A stretch of 64,000 bases of DNA from Phyto melanocephala (GCA_941918925.1 OW799233.1:85194055-85258054); one strand, 5' to 3'; shown: positions 24,528 to 34,619, counted from the stretch's first letter. Notes: generated by a model from the sequence alone, not told the origin. Program-made: numbers and translations.

Positions 24528-24642
24528 GTAAAAGTTTGGTTTCAAAATCGCCGTATGAAGCACAAACGTCAAACTCTGTCTAAAACGGACGATGAAGACA
24601 ACAAGGACAGTCTAAAAGGTGATGATGATCAGTCCGATAGTA
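24528..24642 (+). CDS. proboscipedia, exon encoding homeodomain helix 3
   Basis: It encodes VKVWFQNRRMKHKRQ (recognition helix with the Gln50 and Asn51 typical of Hox proteins), then TLSKTDDEDNKDSLKG and an acidic DDDQSDS. The acceptor is TTTTACAG and the donor GTAAGT. The exon leaves one base (A) that joins AT of the next exon to give Asn. The 272-bp intron in front splits the homeobox between Q44 and V45. Confidence 0.96.
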
Positions 24643-25966
24643 GTAAGTGAACAGTAATTTTACTTTAATATGTCTTTTATAGATAAACTGTTTGGTTTAG
24701 TTAGATAAAATACAAAGAAGTATTTTTTTAATTTTAAATCAGTTTCCTTCATAAAAAATGCTTAACTAATTGTAAGTTTAAAATCTTTTCAAAATCACTA
24801 TGTTGTAAAAGTAAAAAGCATCAAGAACTTGTTAAGAACAAATAACATATTTAGCCATATGTGTTACCATATTACTTTTGTCTCTGTTAACTAAAAATAT
24901 TTAAAGGATAATTGTGTTAGATTGAAAAATTCAGACTAAATATGATTTGATGTAATTATGTTATACTTTTTAGAATGTTTAAATTTTGATTAACCCAATG
25001 CCAGTTATGCAGTTCTGCCTAAATTTCAGCGTGCCGTAATACAAGAACACTACTTCATTTACTGGAGACTATTTTCTGTCAACTGAAACAAAAATTAATA
25101 TTCTGACAATTGTTTGGTCAAGAAATTTTTTACATTTAGTATTTTTTTTTTTTCACAATCATATATTTATTGAACGTTTGTATAGGTTTCTTACGTTTTT
25201 GTGTCTCTTGTTTTAATGCACGCAAAATTTTCTCTGTGTAAAAATAAATGAAAGAGATATTTTCTAAAGTTCGAGCGGAACTGCTTTTTTTCGACATATT
25301 GTAGCAGTTTTTAATTTTTATACATTTGTATGATATCATTGCATAGAATAATGATTTTTAATTATATTGCCTGGTGTATGGGACGCTGATATAACTGATG
25401 GACCTTACATTTTGTTTGTAAACATAATATTAGACTTTAGTTATAACTTCATAATGATTAAATGTTAAAAACAAAATACATATATATAAAGAAATTTAGT
25501 AAATGTACAAAACAGTAAATGTTCAAAACAAAGCTTTACGTTACCACCTTTAATTTAACAAATTTATTTAAAAACAAAAAAAAAAGAAAATGATAGAGTG
25601 TATCAATCACTGTCAGTAAAAAAAATACGTATCTTTGAAGTTTTCTTGTTTTGTATTTTTCGAACTAGTGTAAATCGATGTGAAGCCCTACTTCACTGTT
25701 CACTGTTTTTTTGGTAATAAAAGTTTAATGGGTTCTAAGAATGAAAAGTATATAACTCATATGAAGTTTCTATTTAAGGTGATTTTAAGAATATTGTTAT
25801 TGATATTTGCTATTATTTATGGCAAATATGGTATCATAAAGTCGACCAATATCCGCTGTCATCGTTTTTCCCTATTATTTTGTTAAGGATCAAATTTATT
25901 TTATTACGTTGTTATTGTTGAAAAGAACACTTTAATTATTTGATTTATTAATTTTTTTGTGAACAG

Positions 25967-26098
25967 ATTCCAATTCAAAGAAATCATGTCAAGGCTGTGA
26001 ACTGCCATCTGACGACATACCAGATTCAACATCAAATTCAAGAGGTCATAACAATAATACACCAAGTGCTACGAATAATAATGCCAGTGGAGGAAGTT
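25967..26098 (+). CDS. proboscipedia, exon encoding the KSCQGCELPSDD region
   Basis: It encodes NSNSKKSCQGCELPSDDIPD followed by STSNSRGHNNNTPSATNNNA, nearly the same as the Drosophila Pb sequence after the homeodomain as I recall it. The acceptor is TGTGAACAG at 25966 and the donor is GTAAGT after AAGTT. It leaves one base (T) that joins TG to make Leu in the next exon. A 1.3-kb intron precedes it. The strong conservation of this non-homeodomain stretch is itself diagnostic for Pb. Confidence 0.95.
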
Positions 26099-26162
26099 GT
26101 AAGTCTTATTTTATTTTAAATTTAAGAGAACTGTTATAAAGAAAAGCTTTCCACTTCTGCAG

Positions 26163-27455
26163 TGACTCCTAATTCCACTTTAGAGTCAGGCATATCTTCC
26201 AATCTTTGCGGTAGTAATGCCGTATCCGGTTCTAATATGGTCAGTGCCGACTCCAGTGTTGCTTCCAGCGGTAGTTTAGATGATGACATAGAAGATGGTC
26301 CCATCAATAAAGTCAAGAAAAAAGATGATCAACACATTAAAAAGGAATCAGCAGTCTCCACTTCTACCAAGATCTCACAACATAGTAATTTCGATTCAGC
26401 AATTTCTATTGGCATTGGTTCGGGTTACCGCCGTGACTCAGACACATCATCCCAACACAGTCAAGCGACGGTAAATAGCAACAGTGGAACCGGCGGCAAA
26501 CGTCGTTATCAAAATTCGAATACAGCCCCTAATGTCGTCAATATGACAGATGGTAGCGGTGGTGTTGGTAATTCATCATTTTACGCCAGTTACTACAACA
26601 GTAAACAGCCATCACTGCAACAGTTGCAGTCATCACAACAACAGCAGCAACAACATACATCACATGCACCTGCACAAGATTATTACGGCAAATATGACAT
26701 TGAATTTGCCGCAGCTGGTTCACCACAGCATATTACACATAGGCTACAGCAACAGCAACAAGTACAGGCATTGCAAAACTCAACCATCCAAGCGCCGAAT
26801 GGTGAATATCTAAGTCCGAAACCAGACTTTTTAGCTGCGCCACAAAGCTCACCACACCTCAAAGTAAATGAAGTAGCAACTAAACTTCACCATGCATCAA
26901 ATGTTTTTCACCATCCTCCAACACCTTCCACAACGGCCAGTAATCAGCAAATACAGCAACCGTTTTATAATCACCAGTCTGGTGAGACATTACAATACAA
27001 TGCATACAACCATCACACTCAACATGGTAGTAATTACGTTGGTACACCACTTAGTCAACAACAAATGCAACATCAAATACCAGGAGAATTTGATGCAAGC
27101 GGAAATTATTATGATCCTAAATCCCATGGTCCTAATGGTCCTTATTATGATCAGATTAATTTCCAACAGCCAGCCGATTTTCACCATCAAAATCAGCAGC
27201 AACACAGCATGCCTCATATAAATCCAGCTACAGCAACAGCCTTGGGAATACATATGGAAGCGGCACCACCTGCACCACCAACGTTGCCAACTGGTCAACA
27301 AAATCAAATACAACAACCATTCTACACAAATCATCATCATCACCACCATCATCATCATCTTCAACATCTTAGTGTAGAACAGCAGTATAATCACCATGGT
27401 TATAATCAACATGGCCACTTTACCCACCATCAGCAACATCAACAACCAATGAGTG
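26163..27455 (+). CDS. proboscipedia, long exon with Gln/His-rich domain
   Basis: It begins (L)TPNSTLESGISSNL and continues with the Ser-rich SADSSVASSGSLDDDIEDG and VKKKDDQHIKKESAVSTS, then a long region rich in Gln, His, Asn and Tyr with opa-type CAG/CAA runs (around 26620-26655 and 26745-26765) and a His tract (around 27331-27360). Such low-complexity regions flank the conserved blocks in Drosophila Pb and are thought to act in transcriptional activation. The acceptor is CTTCTGCAG at 26162. The donor is ATGAGTG|GTAAGC. The reading frame stays open through the following 75-bp intron, so retention would add 25 hydrophobic-rich residues without a stop. Confidence 0.93.
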
Positions 27456-27530
27456 GTAAGCATTTTACACTAACCATAAATAATTTTCTTTTCCTAATGA
27501 TTCTGTATCACTCAATCATGCCAATTTTAG

Positions 27531-27805
27531 ATAGCCATGGTGTTTCTCCCATGACTGGTGACGTTCTATTGGACACCGATCCACCACCACACATTCATTT
27601 ACCACCAGGTGGTCTTAATAACAACTTCGTTAATCCTGCCAGCGTTCAACAGCCTGCCATGCCTGCCCATAATGCACATTTTCCACAGTCTGGATCAGGG
27701 TCAAATATTAATGGTTTAGTTGATAATTCCAACAGTTCATCAGATTTTAATTTTTTAAGTAATTTAGCAAACGATTTTGTACCCGAATATTATCAACTAA
27801 GTTAG
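27531..27805 (+). CDS. proboscipedia, last coding exon
   Basis: It encodes (D)SHGVSPMTGDVLLDTDPPP to the C-terminus SSDFNFLSNLANDFVPEYYQLS (given here in shortened form, last residues DFVPEYYQLS) and stops at TAG 27803-27805. The C-terminal block is very close to Drosophila Pb. The acceptor is CCAATTTTAG at 27530. The five exons together give about 656 codons of Pb without a frame break. The choice between splicing and retaining the in-frame 75-bp intron rests on clean splice consensus and on the hydrophobic, un-Pb-like translation of the intron. Confidence 0.92.
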
Positions 27806-27959
27806 TTAATGTAAATTTCAGAAATAATCTTACGTCGTTACGACTACTGTAATGAAATGTGATGCATTTCAAAATTGCAAATCTTGTTTAAATTATTGTA
27901 AATATTTTTATTAAATGTAAATTATAATATTGTAGAAAATACTTTTTATTGTTTTTTCA

Positions 27960-27965
27960 AATAAA
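27960..27965 (+). terminator. pb polyadenylation signal
   Basis: AATAAA 155 bp after the pb stop codon. Further A-rich sequence follows. Longer 3' ends are possible. Confidence 0.65.
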
Positions 27966-28160
27966 GGGGAGTAAAATAAATAAATAAATATTTTACGGTT
28001 TAGCTACTCATAGTTACTTATAATAGAAATAAATAAATGTGAAAAATTTGAACTTCTCATTAAACATTCTAACATTTTTAAATTGTATTGCTACAGGTTA
28101 TTGTTATGTTTATTCTGAAATATCATTTTAAAATATTTGAATTTTTAAATATGAGGTTAA

Positions 28161-28161
28161 A

Positions 28162-28247
<86 letters not shown>

Positions 28248-28260
28248 TAATAATAATCAT
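28161..28260. repeat. (AAT)n microsatellite
   Basis: About 30 AAT units with a few ATG interruptions, 200 bp downstream of the pb poly(A) signal. A frame through it would give only poly-Ile and is not a gene. Confidence 0.93.
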
Positions 28261-28289
28261 AAAAGCTTATAAAAGGATTTAAAAAAATG

Positions 28290-28620
28290 TATTATTAACA
28301 AGCACGTGCCCTCGACTTCGTCTGCGTAGTTATCGGGATAAAAGGTAGACTTAGTATTAACAACAAAAATAAAAATATTTACAACACAAACAACCCGTTA
28401 AGGGTGTGTAATGATGAATTTACCAACGACTTTGCGTTATTATCGTGATAAAAAGTAGCCTATGTGTTAATCTGGGTTGTTACATATCTACATAAGTATG
28501 TGCTGAATTTCATTTAGTTCCGTTCAGCAGTTTTTGCGTGATTGAGTAACAAATATCCAAATATACAAACATACAAACATTCACATTTATTATATTAGTA
28601 GTAGTAGTAGTATAAATAGG
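28290..28620 (+). repeat. Retroposon 3' end with (TAG)n tail
   Basis: It contains GCAGTTTTTGCGTGATTGAG, TAACAAATATCCAAATATAC and TTCACATTTATTATATTAG, and ends in TAG repeats (28593-28612). This layout is typical of 3' ends of RTE-type LINEs and their SINEs in insects. No reverse transcriptase sequence is present. Diverged copy at 17615. Confidence 0.6.
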
Positions 28621-28879
28621 ATAATAATGCCATCAATATACACATGTATTTGCATATAGGCAAGTCGCTCACATTAAATAACTGATTATAAGGAATTTTC
28701 TTGTAGATATACAGAACATAGATCCGTTAAATTGCTATATTATTATTTTATTTAGTATTTTAGAAGTTATAATAGTTTTTATTTACTACTTGTCACAATG
28801 ACATTTCAATAGATGAATAATTGTAACAGAATCAGCATCAAGTCGCATTTTTTGTTACGATGAATCATGATGACGTTCG

Positions 28880-28887
28880 CCACCGGG
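28880..28887. repeat. Left target-site duplication (CCACCGGG)
   Basis: Identical to 34612-34619. It is GC-rich, as is common for P-element targets. Confidence 0.93.
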
Positions 28888-29338
28888 CAAGGCGAATTCA
28901 ATCAGGTGGGAGTGATTTTACAACAAACAAAAAATTACAACATATACATACATTTTGTTGGTAGAATTTGATATCGAAATGTCAAAAGAAATATGTTATT
29001 TGTTTACGTTTGACCAAAAAAAAATGTGTGAAAAATGTGTATATAAAAAGTAAGTTTTAACATTTTTATAAATTTAAAGGCAATGAAGCTGATGAAAATG
29101 TTCTTAAAAAGCAAGAAGAAGTTTTACAAGAGTGTTATGATGATGATGCTACTAGATTCCATAAGAAGGTGGGTAAAATTTTAATATTGTCTCACGTTAT
29201 CGGGGCGTTAAGTAAGTTTTCAATGTTTTGTTACAGGTTACAAAAGGACCTTGAAAGTTTGCAAAACAAGATGGGAATAGTTTACTGCAAGACAAGCTGC
29301 AGGAACAAGCATCGGCAGATGCAAAAATTTAATAAAAG

Positions 29339-29604
29339 CGGAAATCACCCTTCGTTGTAAACATGATGCAAATGTTGCAGATCTTGCAAGTCTTTTATAT
29401 ATTCTATTGCAAACGTTGCTTTTGCAAATGTCCAACTGTTTTTAGTATTGGAAATAAGTGCTTGTGTGGGAAATGTAATTTTAGTATATCATAGTGTGTA
29501 ATTGTTTTTGTGGTGTTGCAAACTTTAGAATATATACTTATACCTACTAGACTTGCAAGATCTGCAACATTTGCATCATGTTTGCAACGAAGGGTGATTT
29601 TCCC
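29339..29604. mobile_element. Miniature inverted-repeat element nested in the P-like element
   Basis: The ends are inverted for about 53 bp: CGGAAATCACCCTTCGTTG... with GCAGATCTTGCAAGTCT at left, and the counterpart GACTTGCAAGATCTGCAAC... with GAAGGGTGATTTTCCC at right. The middle (29437-29530) closely matches 20640-20735. It splits the + strand coding-like frame between FNK and VLFG. The superfamily is not clear. Confidence 0.75.
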
Positions 29605-29699
29605 TAAAGTATTGTTTGGTCCACAAGAAAAAACTTACTCTCAGCATATACTGGATTTACACGACTTTATAAGAAAAAGGTAAAAGTAATAAATAATCA

Positions 29700-29963
29700 T
29701 ATATGATTTTTTCAAGCTTGAGATCAACTTTTTTAGTTTTTTTTATAAAAAATTATTTATTATTAACCAATATTTCGCTACCAAACAATGGGTAGCTTCT
29801 TCAGGGTAATATGTATACAAATTTTATAAAAACAAAAAACAAATTTTGTTTTTGTTACCCTGAAGAAGCTACCCATTGTTTGGTAGCGAAATATTGGTTA
29901 ATAAATAATTTTTTATAAAAAAAAATAAAAAAGTTGATCTCAAGCTTGAAAAAATCATATATA
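29700..29963. repeat. Long palindrome (about 108-bp arms, 45-bp spacer)
   Basis: The left arm 29700-29808 (TATATGATTTTTTCAAGCTT ... GGTAGCTTCTTCAGGGTAA) is inverted at 29854-29963 (TTACCCTGAAGAAGCTACC ... AAGCTTGAAAAAATCATATA) with a few mismatches. Both arms contain a small stem (GCTACC / GGTAGC) next to CTGAAGA and GAAA. No gene is present. Confidence 0.9.
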
Positions 29964-30115
29964 ATCAATAAAAAAGATCAAGAAATTTGGACGATATATT
30001 AGTAATAAATTATCTTTAGAAATTATTTAGTTATTGTATTTTAATTTCTCTTCAGACAAATTTGGGACACTTAAAGATCGTAAAACTGGAACCTCGATAC
30101 AAATTGGATGGATTT

Positions 30116-30941
30116 TGAAATGGATCTTTTTTTTTAATACAGAGTGGTAATAAGATGCTTCACTTTCATGCATAACAAACTAGTATTGTTATGCCAAATG
30201 CACACAAGCAACAAGTTTTGCTGGCCAAGGCTATTTTTTACAATGTATGTACAATATTAACTCTTTTTGTGTTACTAAATAAAATTCAATATTCCTTTAA
30301 TTTTTTAAATAATTCTTTTTATTTTTTAACCCATTTTTATATTGCTAATAAAATAACAAATATAAAATGCATTTTTTATATATGTATGTACAATACTAAA
30401 ACCTTTTTGTTTTACTTAAAAAAATTGATTTTAATGATACTTTTGTAAAGAGTTGGTAAAAGAGTTGGTAAACGAGTTTTTAGAATATTTAAATAAAATG
30501 CGTTTAAGGTGGTAACAAATACAATTAGATTATCATGTACATAATGATTGTGAGTTTAAAGATTATATAAACGAGTCTTAAAAAAATTAAAAAACGATTG
30601 TGAGTTTGAAGATTTATTAGAGAACGAGTATGAGGCAGCGGAAGCACGAGACAGCCTTTTTTGTTCCAATTCGGCCATATAAGGGCACCATATTATGTGA
30701 CTTCATGTCATGACGGTCTGCCATTCCCTATTTGCATTTGCTGCATTAGGACATTGAACCTTTCCATTTACTATAAATGATCAAAACAAATACAAATAAT
30801 TATTAAGTGAAATATACATATTATATTATAATTATATTATATGCTAATTATTTTAACATTCAAGAAGATCGCTAAATAAAAACTTTGTATTAATTGTAAT
30901 TAAGCTTACATACTCACTTTTGTTAAATGAATAATGGATTT
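30116..30941. other. AT-rich 3' region of the P-like element
   Basis: Between the + strand remnant and the transposase stop. No additional gene or repeat is recognised. Confidence 0.5.
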
Positions 30942-31558
30942 TTAAAGATTGATTTTGAGCATCTTTTTATGTCCCATTATTCTTTGTTTGAATTTTTGAA
31001 GTTTTAGCCGTTTGTTTAGATGTCGAACTCTAAAGTAAATTCGGCATTTAAAGAAAAAAGCTATAATTTTATCGGAAAGGTTCACAAATTTGCTACTTTC
31101 TATAAGTCGTCTGTGAATGTTTGGGGAATGCGATATCTCCAGGCCGTTCAGTTTATAGAAAATAACTTCTAGTTGCTTAATTTTTTCAACAAACTCAGAA
31201 GACGGCTTTATCAAGTAACCTTTGGAAACTTGATCGACCCATGTGTACGAACTTTCATGACATTCGTTTTCTTCAAGTTTCAGCTTTTTGATAATGTAAC
31301 CGGATATGTATTCTAAAGCATCCACTTGAAGAATACCAATGTCAGTAAAGTTCGTTTCATCTAGGTCGATTAGGTCTTCGGTTTGGTTGTCTTCGGTTTG
31401 GTTCTCTTCTATTTGGGTTTCTTCAAAATCTTCTTCAACTAGACGTGGCAAATGTTGTGTTCTAGATTCTATGCACATGTTGACATCATCTGTGTTCAGC
31501 CATTCAGTACTATCCGAGCCAACATTACCTGTACCACTTAGATGTTCTGTGTTTCTAG
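30942..31558 (-). CDS. P-like transposase exon 6, C-terminal part
   Basis: It starts (A)RNTEHLSGTGNVGSDSTE, passes an acidic Glu/Thr/Asp repeat (EENQTEDNQTEDLIDLDE) and reaches ALEYISGYIIKKLK, a motif frequent near the end of THAP9-like transposases (the A-L-x-Y-I-A-G-Y-I-x-x-K-L type). The stop is at 30942-30944. The acceptor is TACAATTTTCAG. The six exons sum to 2619 nt, about 872 aa plus stop. That compares with 751 aa for the Drosophila P transposase and about 900 for vertebrate THAP9. Confidence 0.88.
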
Positions 31559-31618
31559 CTGAAAATTGTAAGAATGTTTCATATATGCGTATAAAAAATA
31601 ATTTAGCTTAAAACGTAC

Positions 31619-31928
31619 CCAAGATGTATTTGCGCAATCTATATTTGAACTCTTTTGGTGACGGGTGATCATTAAGTCCGCCCTTGCTGCGTATGGCACC
31701 AAAAAAGTTTTCTAAAACATCTTGATTTAGTCGGTTTGTACATATGTAAGACATATCAAACCTTTCCTTAACATACTCATGGAGCATTGTTAATGCTTTA
31801 TTCGTTAGAAGGACTCCTTTCTGAAAATGCTCCAAGGTTTTTTTATTTGGCAGTATTGGGGAAGACATTATGGCGTTCATTTTACTCAACTTTTCCAGTT
31901 GAGATTCCATAACATTTCCAAATGGTTC
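31619..31928 (-). CDS. P-like transposase exon 5, catalytic Glu
   Basis: It begins EPFGNVMESQLEKLSKMN and continues to MSYICTNRLNQDVLENFFGA and IRSKGGLNDHPSPKEFKYRL. The LENFFGxIR motif carries the Glu (about residue 637) that completes the D-D-E triad of P-type transposases. The acceptor is CCCATAAAG and the donor G|GTACGT, phase 1. Confidence 0.9.
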
Positions 31929-31988
31929 CTTTATGGGTTAAATATTATATTAGAATAAATTTGTTAAAATAAATATTTTACGACTTAC

Positions 31989-32458
31989 TTTCCCAGGATA
32001 AGCGAATGTGCCTAAGGAAGAGTTTAAAACGTCAAACCAGTCATTAACTAGTTGCACAAACTCCGCTGTTTCAGTGGCCTTGTATATATCTAGTCCAATA
32101 GAATAACACCGCAGAATAGCATTAGCAGTGGTGTTAGAAAAAAGCTGTGCTGCTAGTTTCACTTTTTGTCTTCCTATAAAGTCATTTAAGTGATTTCTAA
32201 TATAATTATAGTGAAATATTTTTTTACCTGGACCCTTTACTGCCAAATGTTCATCGCTCAATTTAAACGTTATAGAAGCGTCAGATGCTGAAGTATGTTT
32301 CAACAAATCTGTAATCGAACGAGACGTAAGCAGCTCATTATTGATGATAAGTCCGGAGTCAAGAAAGTGGTTTCTAATGAGTTTTAGCAAATGTGGGGCA
32401 TCAGCAAACACAAAAACCTTATCTTGGGGACTTGCCGGGTTGGAAAACCAAGGCTTAT
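31989..32458 (-). CDS. P-like transposase exon 4, insertion-domain region
   Basis: It encodes (D)KPWFSNPASPQDKVFVFADA, then PHLLKLIRNHFLDSGL, INNELLTSRSITDLL, VKLAAQLFSNTTANAILRC and FVQLVNDWFDVLNS, ending YPGK at a codon boundary. The DAPHLLKLIRN stretch is the well-known D-x-P-H-L-x-K-x-x-R-N signature of P/THAP9 transposases, next to the GTP-binding insertion domain. The acceptor is TATTTAG and the donor GTAAGT. Confidence 0.9.
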
Positions 32459-32892
32459 CTAAATAAATAACTGAATATAAATCACTGGTTGTTAAACAAA
32501 TAAAAGCGTAATCTTAAGACTATGTACTAAATTTTAAAATCAAATCTTAATCAAATATTAAAATTTAATCTTAACAAATATTTTTTAATTACCAATTCAG
32601 ATGAAATCTTAGCCACGAGACTATGTACTAAATCTTAAAATTGAATCTTAAAGTCAAATATTAAAATCTAATCTTAATATTAAATCTTAATATCGAATAT
32701 TAAGGAATACTTTTTAATTACCGATTTTATAGAGAAAAACGCAAACTTAAATTTGCATTTGGCCATGAAGCAAGCTAAAAAATTAACCGACATTTTAACA
32801 AATGTCAATATAATTGGTCTCCAGGTAAAGAACAATAGATAAAAAATAAAAACTTGTAATATTAATTGATAAATAGGTGTTTCAAAACTAAC

Positions 32893-33566
32893 CTGAATTA
32901 ACCTCTAAATTCTTCCACAACTTACGATTCGAGGGCCCATTGTCACACACAATTGCTACAACCGGATAGCCCACTTTATGGAGTGCCTCAATAAGCGTAT
33001 TTAAAATTTCGGTGGTCATTTGACGATCATAGTCATAGTATATAGGCTGTTTCCATGACTTTCGTAGACCTCGAGCCATAACCACTTGAACATAGTTGGC
33101 GGGTTTTTTTACAATGTCTCCAACTGTATCATACTCAAACGTTTCTAGTATCTTCATTTCGTCGAAGGCTAAAACGCATATTTTATCACTGCTTTCCAAA
33201 TTAGTAATTTGTTGCATAAAATCAATGGAAGTCGATAATAGACCTTCATTAATATTAATTTTGCGACACCATCTTTGTAACGTTTTAACATGGGGTAAAG
33301 GAAATCCCTTGTTATACAAGTGGTTATAGGCTCGGGGACCAGATGCGTGCAAACATATCGCACTGGATATATCTTCCCACCTCCATTTTATGTCTTTTGG
33401 ACACATCAGTTTTCTCAATTGCCCCTCTGTAAAAATTGACCGCATTGAGTCGACAGCTTCGGTTGCCTGGAACAGTTTTATTTTCAGCTCTTTTATTTCA
33501 GAGTCTAACCGACGGACCTTTTCCAGGTAGTTTTGCCTGTCTACAGTGTAGTCAAGGATTATGGGA
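32893..33566 (-). CDS. P-like transposase exon 3, coiled coil and RNase H-like core
   Basis: It starts (D)PIILDYTVDRQNYLEKV with a heptad-type helix (LEKVRRLDSEIKELKIKL). A helix-turn-helix-like part follows (LPHVKTLQRWCRKI), then the RNase H fold: VLAFDEMKI (Asp at about residue 318) and VAIVCDNGPSNRKLWKNL (Asp at about residue 391). These match the first two catalytic Asp of P transposases. The acceptor is TTTTCAAG (at 33567) and the donor CAG|GTTAGT. One base (G) is left over and joins AT of exon 4. Confidence 0.9.
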
Positions 33567-33648
33567 CTTGAAAATGATTATATAAGAAAAGATTTTGGTT
33601 TATTGTTTTTTATTCAGTTTGAAAACATGTTCTGAAATAGGTACTCAC

Positions 33649-33930
33649 TCTGTTTGTGTTTCCTGTTCTCTAGTATGTTTTTGAAACAGTTGCTCTGTCA
33701 ATGGACGGTCAGCGGATACCATAAGACTTTTAGTTGATCCGTTTGCAAACTGATGAAAGGGTATTGGTGCATTCCAAGAAACAGGCTCCATTGGAACGTC
33801 AGAAAATGCGTCATAATTGTAATTTTCTTTACCTGAAGCCCTGAAATGCTTTTCAGGAATAAGTCCGTAACTTGGCCGAGAGACACTTGGTGTATTCAAA
33901 GAATCCGGAATCATTAAAACGTTTTTTTTA
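33649..33930 (-). CDS. P-like transposase exon 2, linker
   Basis: It encodes (I)KKNVLMIPDSLNTPSV and continues to LTEQLFQKHTREQETQT(D). The acceptor is GGACTTCTAG and the donor GTGAGT. It is a low-complexity linker between the THAP domain and the leucine-rich dimerisation region. No separate function is recognised. Confidence 0.85.
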
Positions 33931-33999
33931 CTAGAAGTCCATTAGCGTTTTTCAAAAACTGACATATATCACACTTTACTGTTAAAAAAAATTACTTAC

Positions 34000-34265
34000 A
34001 TTTCTAATGGCGTGGAATTATTTTGTACCTGCTTTTTGTACAATAGCTCAACGGAAGGCACAGCGCTGGGCATCAGAAAAATTTTTCGTCCCGATTGAAC
34101 TATGTCAGCCGGCATAAAGTGGTCTATACAAATGTAGGCAATAGCCATGAATTGTACATCACAAATTTTAGCCCACTTGTTTCTTCTACGTTCATCTTTT
34201 GGAACTTGGAAGAAACTTCCACCACCTTTTTTTTCCTTTTTTTGACACAAACAACAAATTCGCAT
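34000..34265 (-). CDS. P-like transposase exon 1, THAP domain
   Basis: The Met start at 34265 gives MRICCLCQKKEKKGGGSFF and then WAKICDVQF, ICIDHF and AVPSVELL. The pattern C-x2-C (residues 4-7), an invariant Trp, C-x2-H near residues 46-49 and the AVPS motif define a THAP zinc finger, the sequence-specific DNA-binding domain of P transposases and of the THAP9 family. The donor is AAAT|GTAAGT (exon end at 34000), leaving AT to be completed by T of exon 2 as Ile. The 5' untranslated part and promoter would lie between 34266 and the right terminus. Confidence 0.9.
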
Positions 34266-34611
34266 TTTTATTTTTTTACAAAATTTTAAAAGTATATATT
34301 TTTTTACAACTTTTTTTAAACTTTATTTTTTAAAATGAACTTTCGATTTTTTAAATCTTTTCTAATTGCCACAACTAATATAACTTTTAAAATTGTTTTT
34401 TAAACTTTATTTTGAAAATAAACACTAGTTTTTTTAACTTTTTGAAATTTTTGCCACAACTAATAAAACTTTTTCTTACAAAAATTTTAAATGTTTTAAA
34501 ACGGTTATAAAAAAAACAAACGTAAACAATATTTGACGTTTAGACAACGAAAATTTTAAAGAAAAAAAAAATCAGCTGATTGCGCGAGGCCACCTGATTG
34601 AATTCGCCTTG

Positions 34612-34619
34612 CCACCGGG
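34612..34619. repeat. Right target-site duplication (CCACCGGG)
   Basis: Direct repeat of 28880-28887. Confidence 0.93.

Larger units (their letters stand above)
29081..30115 (+). pseudogene. Exon-like + strand remnant inside the P-like element
   Basis: Several coding-like pieces share splice-like edges. The piece at 29081-29167 (NEADENVLKKQEEVLQECYD, then DDATRFHKK) lies between TTTAAAG and GTGGGT. The piece from about 29236 reads LQKDLESLQNKMGIVYCKTS... to MQKFNK at about 29336. The frame then resumes exactly beyond the nested miniature element, at about 29608, as VLFGPQEKTYSQHILDL and HDFIRKR, followed by a GTAAAA donor-like site. A further piece follows a CTTCAG near 30054. Phase does not fit at the first junction. 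It looks like a second, broken gene or captured host exons. I do not recognise the protein. Confidence 0.4.
28888..34611 (-). mobile_element. P-element-like transposon, apparently complete
   Basis: Perfect 22-bp terminal inverted repeats lie at 28888-28909 and 34590-34611, beginning CAAGGCGAATTCAATCAGG. Both sides carry the 8-bp direct repeat CCACCGGG (28880-28887 and 34612-34619), the duplication length made by P transposases. A six-exon minus-strand gene inside encodes a THAP-type transposase without frame breaks. The roughly 2 kb between the left end and the 3' end of the gene hold a nested miniature element, a palindrome and a + strand exon-like remnant. The intact gene, perfect ends and perfect duplication imply recent insertion, possibly still active. 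The related element at 57704-58132 shares the termini. Confidence 0.93.

Noticed and set aside
26990..27463. 157-codon minus-strand open frame opposite pb
   Set aside because: It is hydrophobic poly-Leu/Met/Val sequence produced by antisense of CAA/CAT-rich pb codons; no independent support.
28088..28282. 64-codon open frame 3' of pb
   Set aside because: It is mostly Ile and Met from the AAT microsatellite.
29773..29891. Complete hammerhead ribozyme
   Set aside because: The core order CUGANGA-stem-GAAA is present, but a U-H cleavage site with paired stems I and III could not be drawn; kept only as a finding to test.
31339..31611. 90-codon + strand Ser-rich open frame
   Set aside because: Antisense of the acidic repeat in transposase exon 6.
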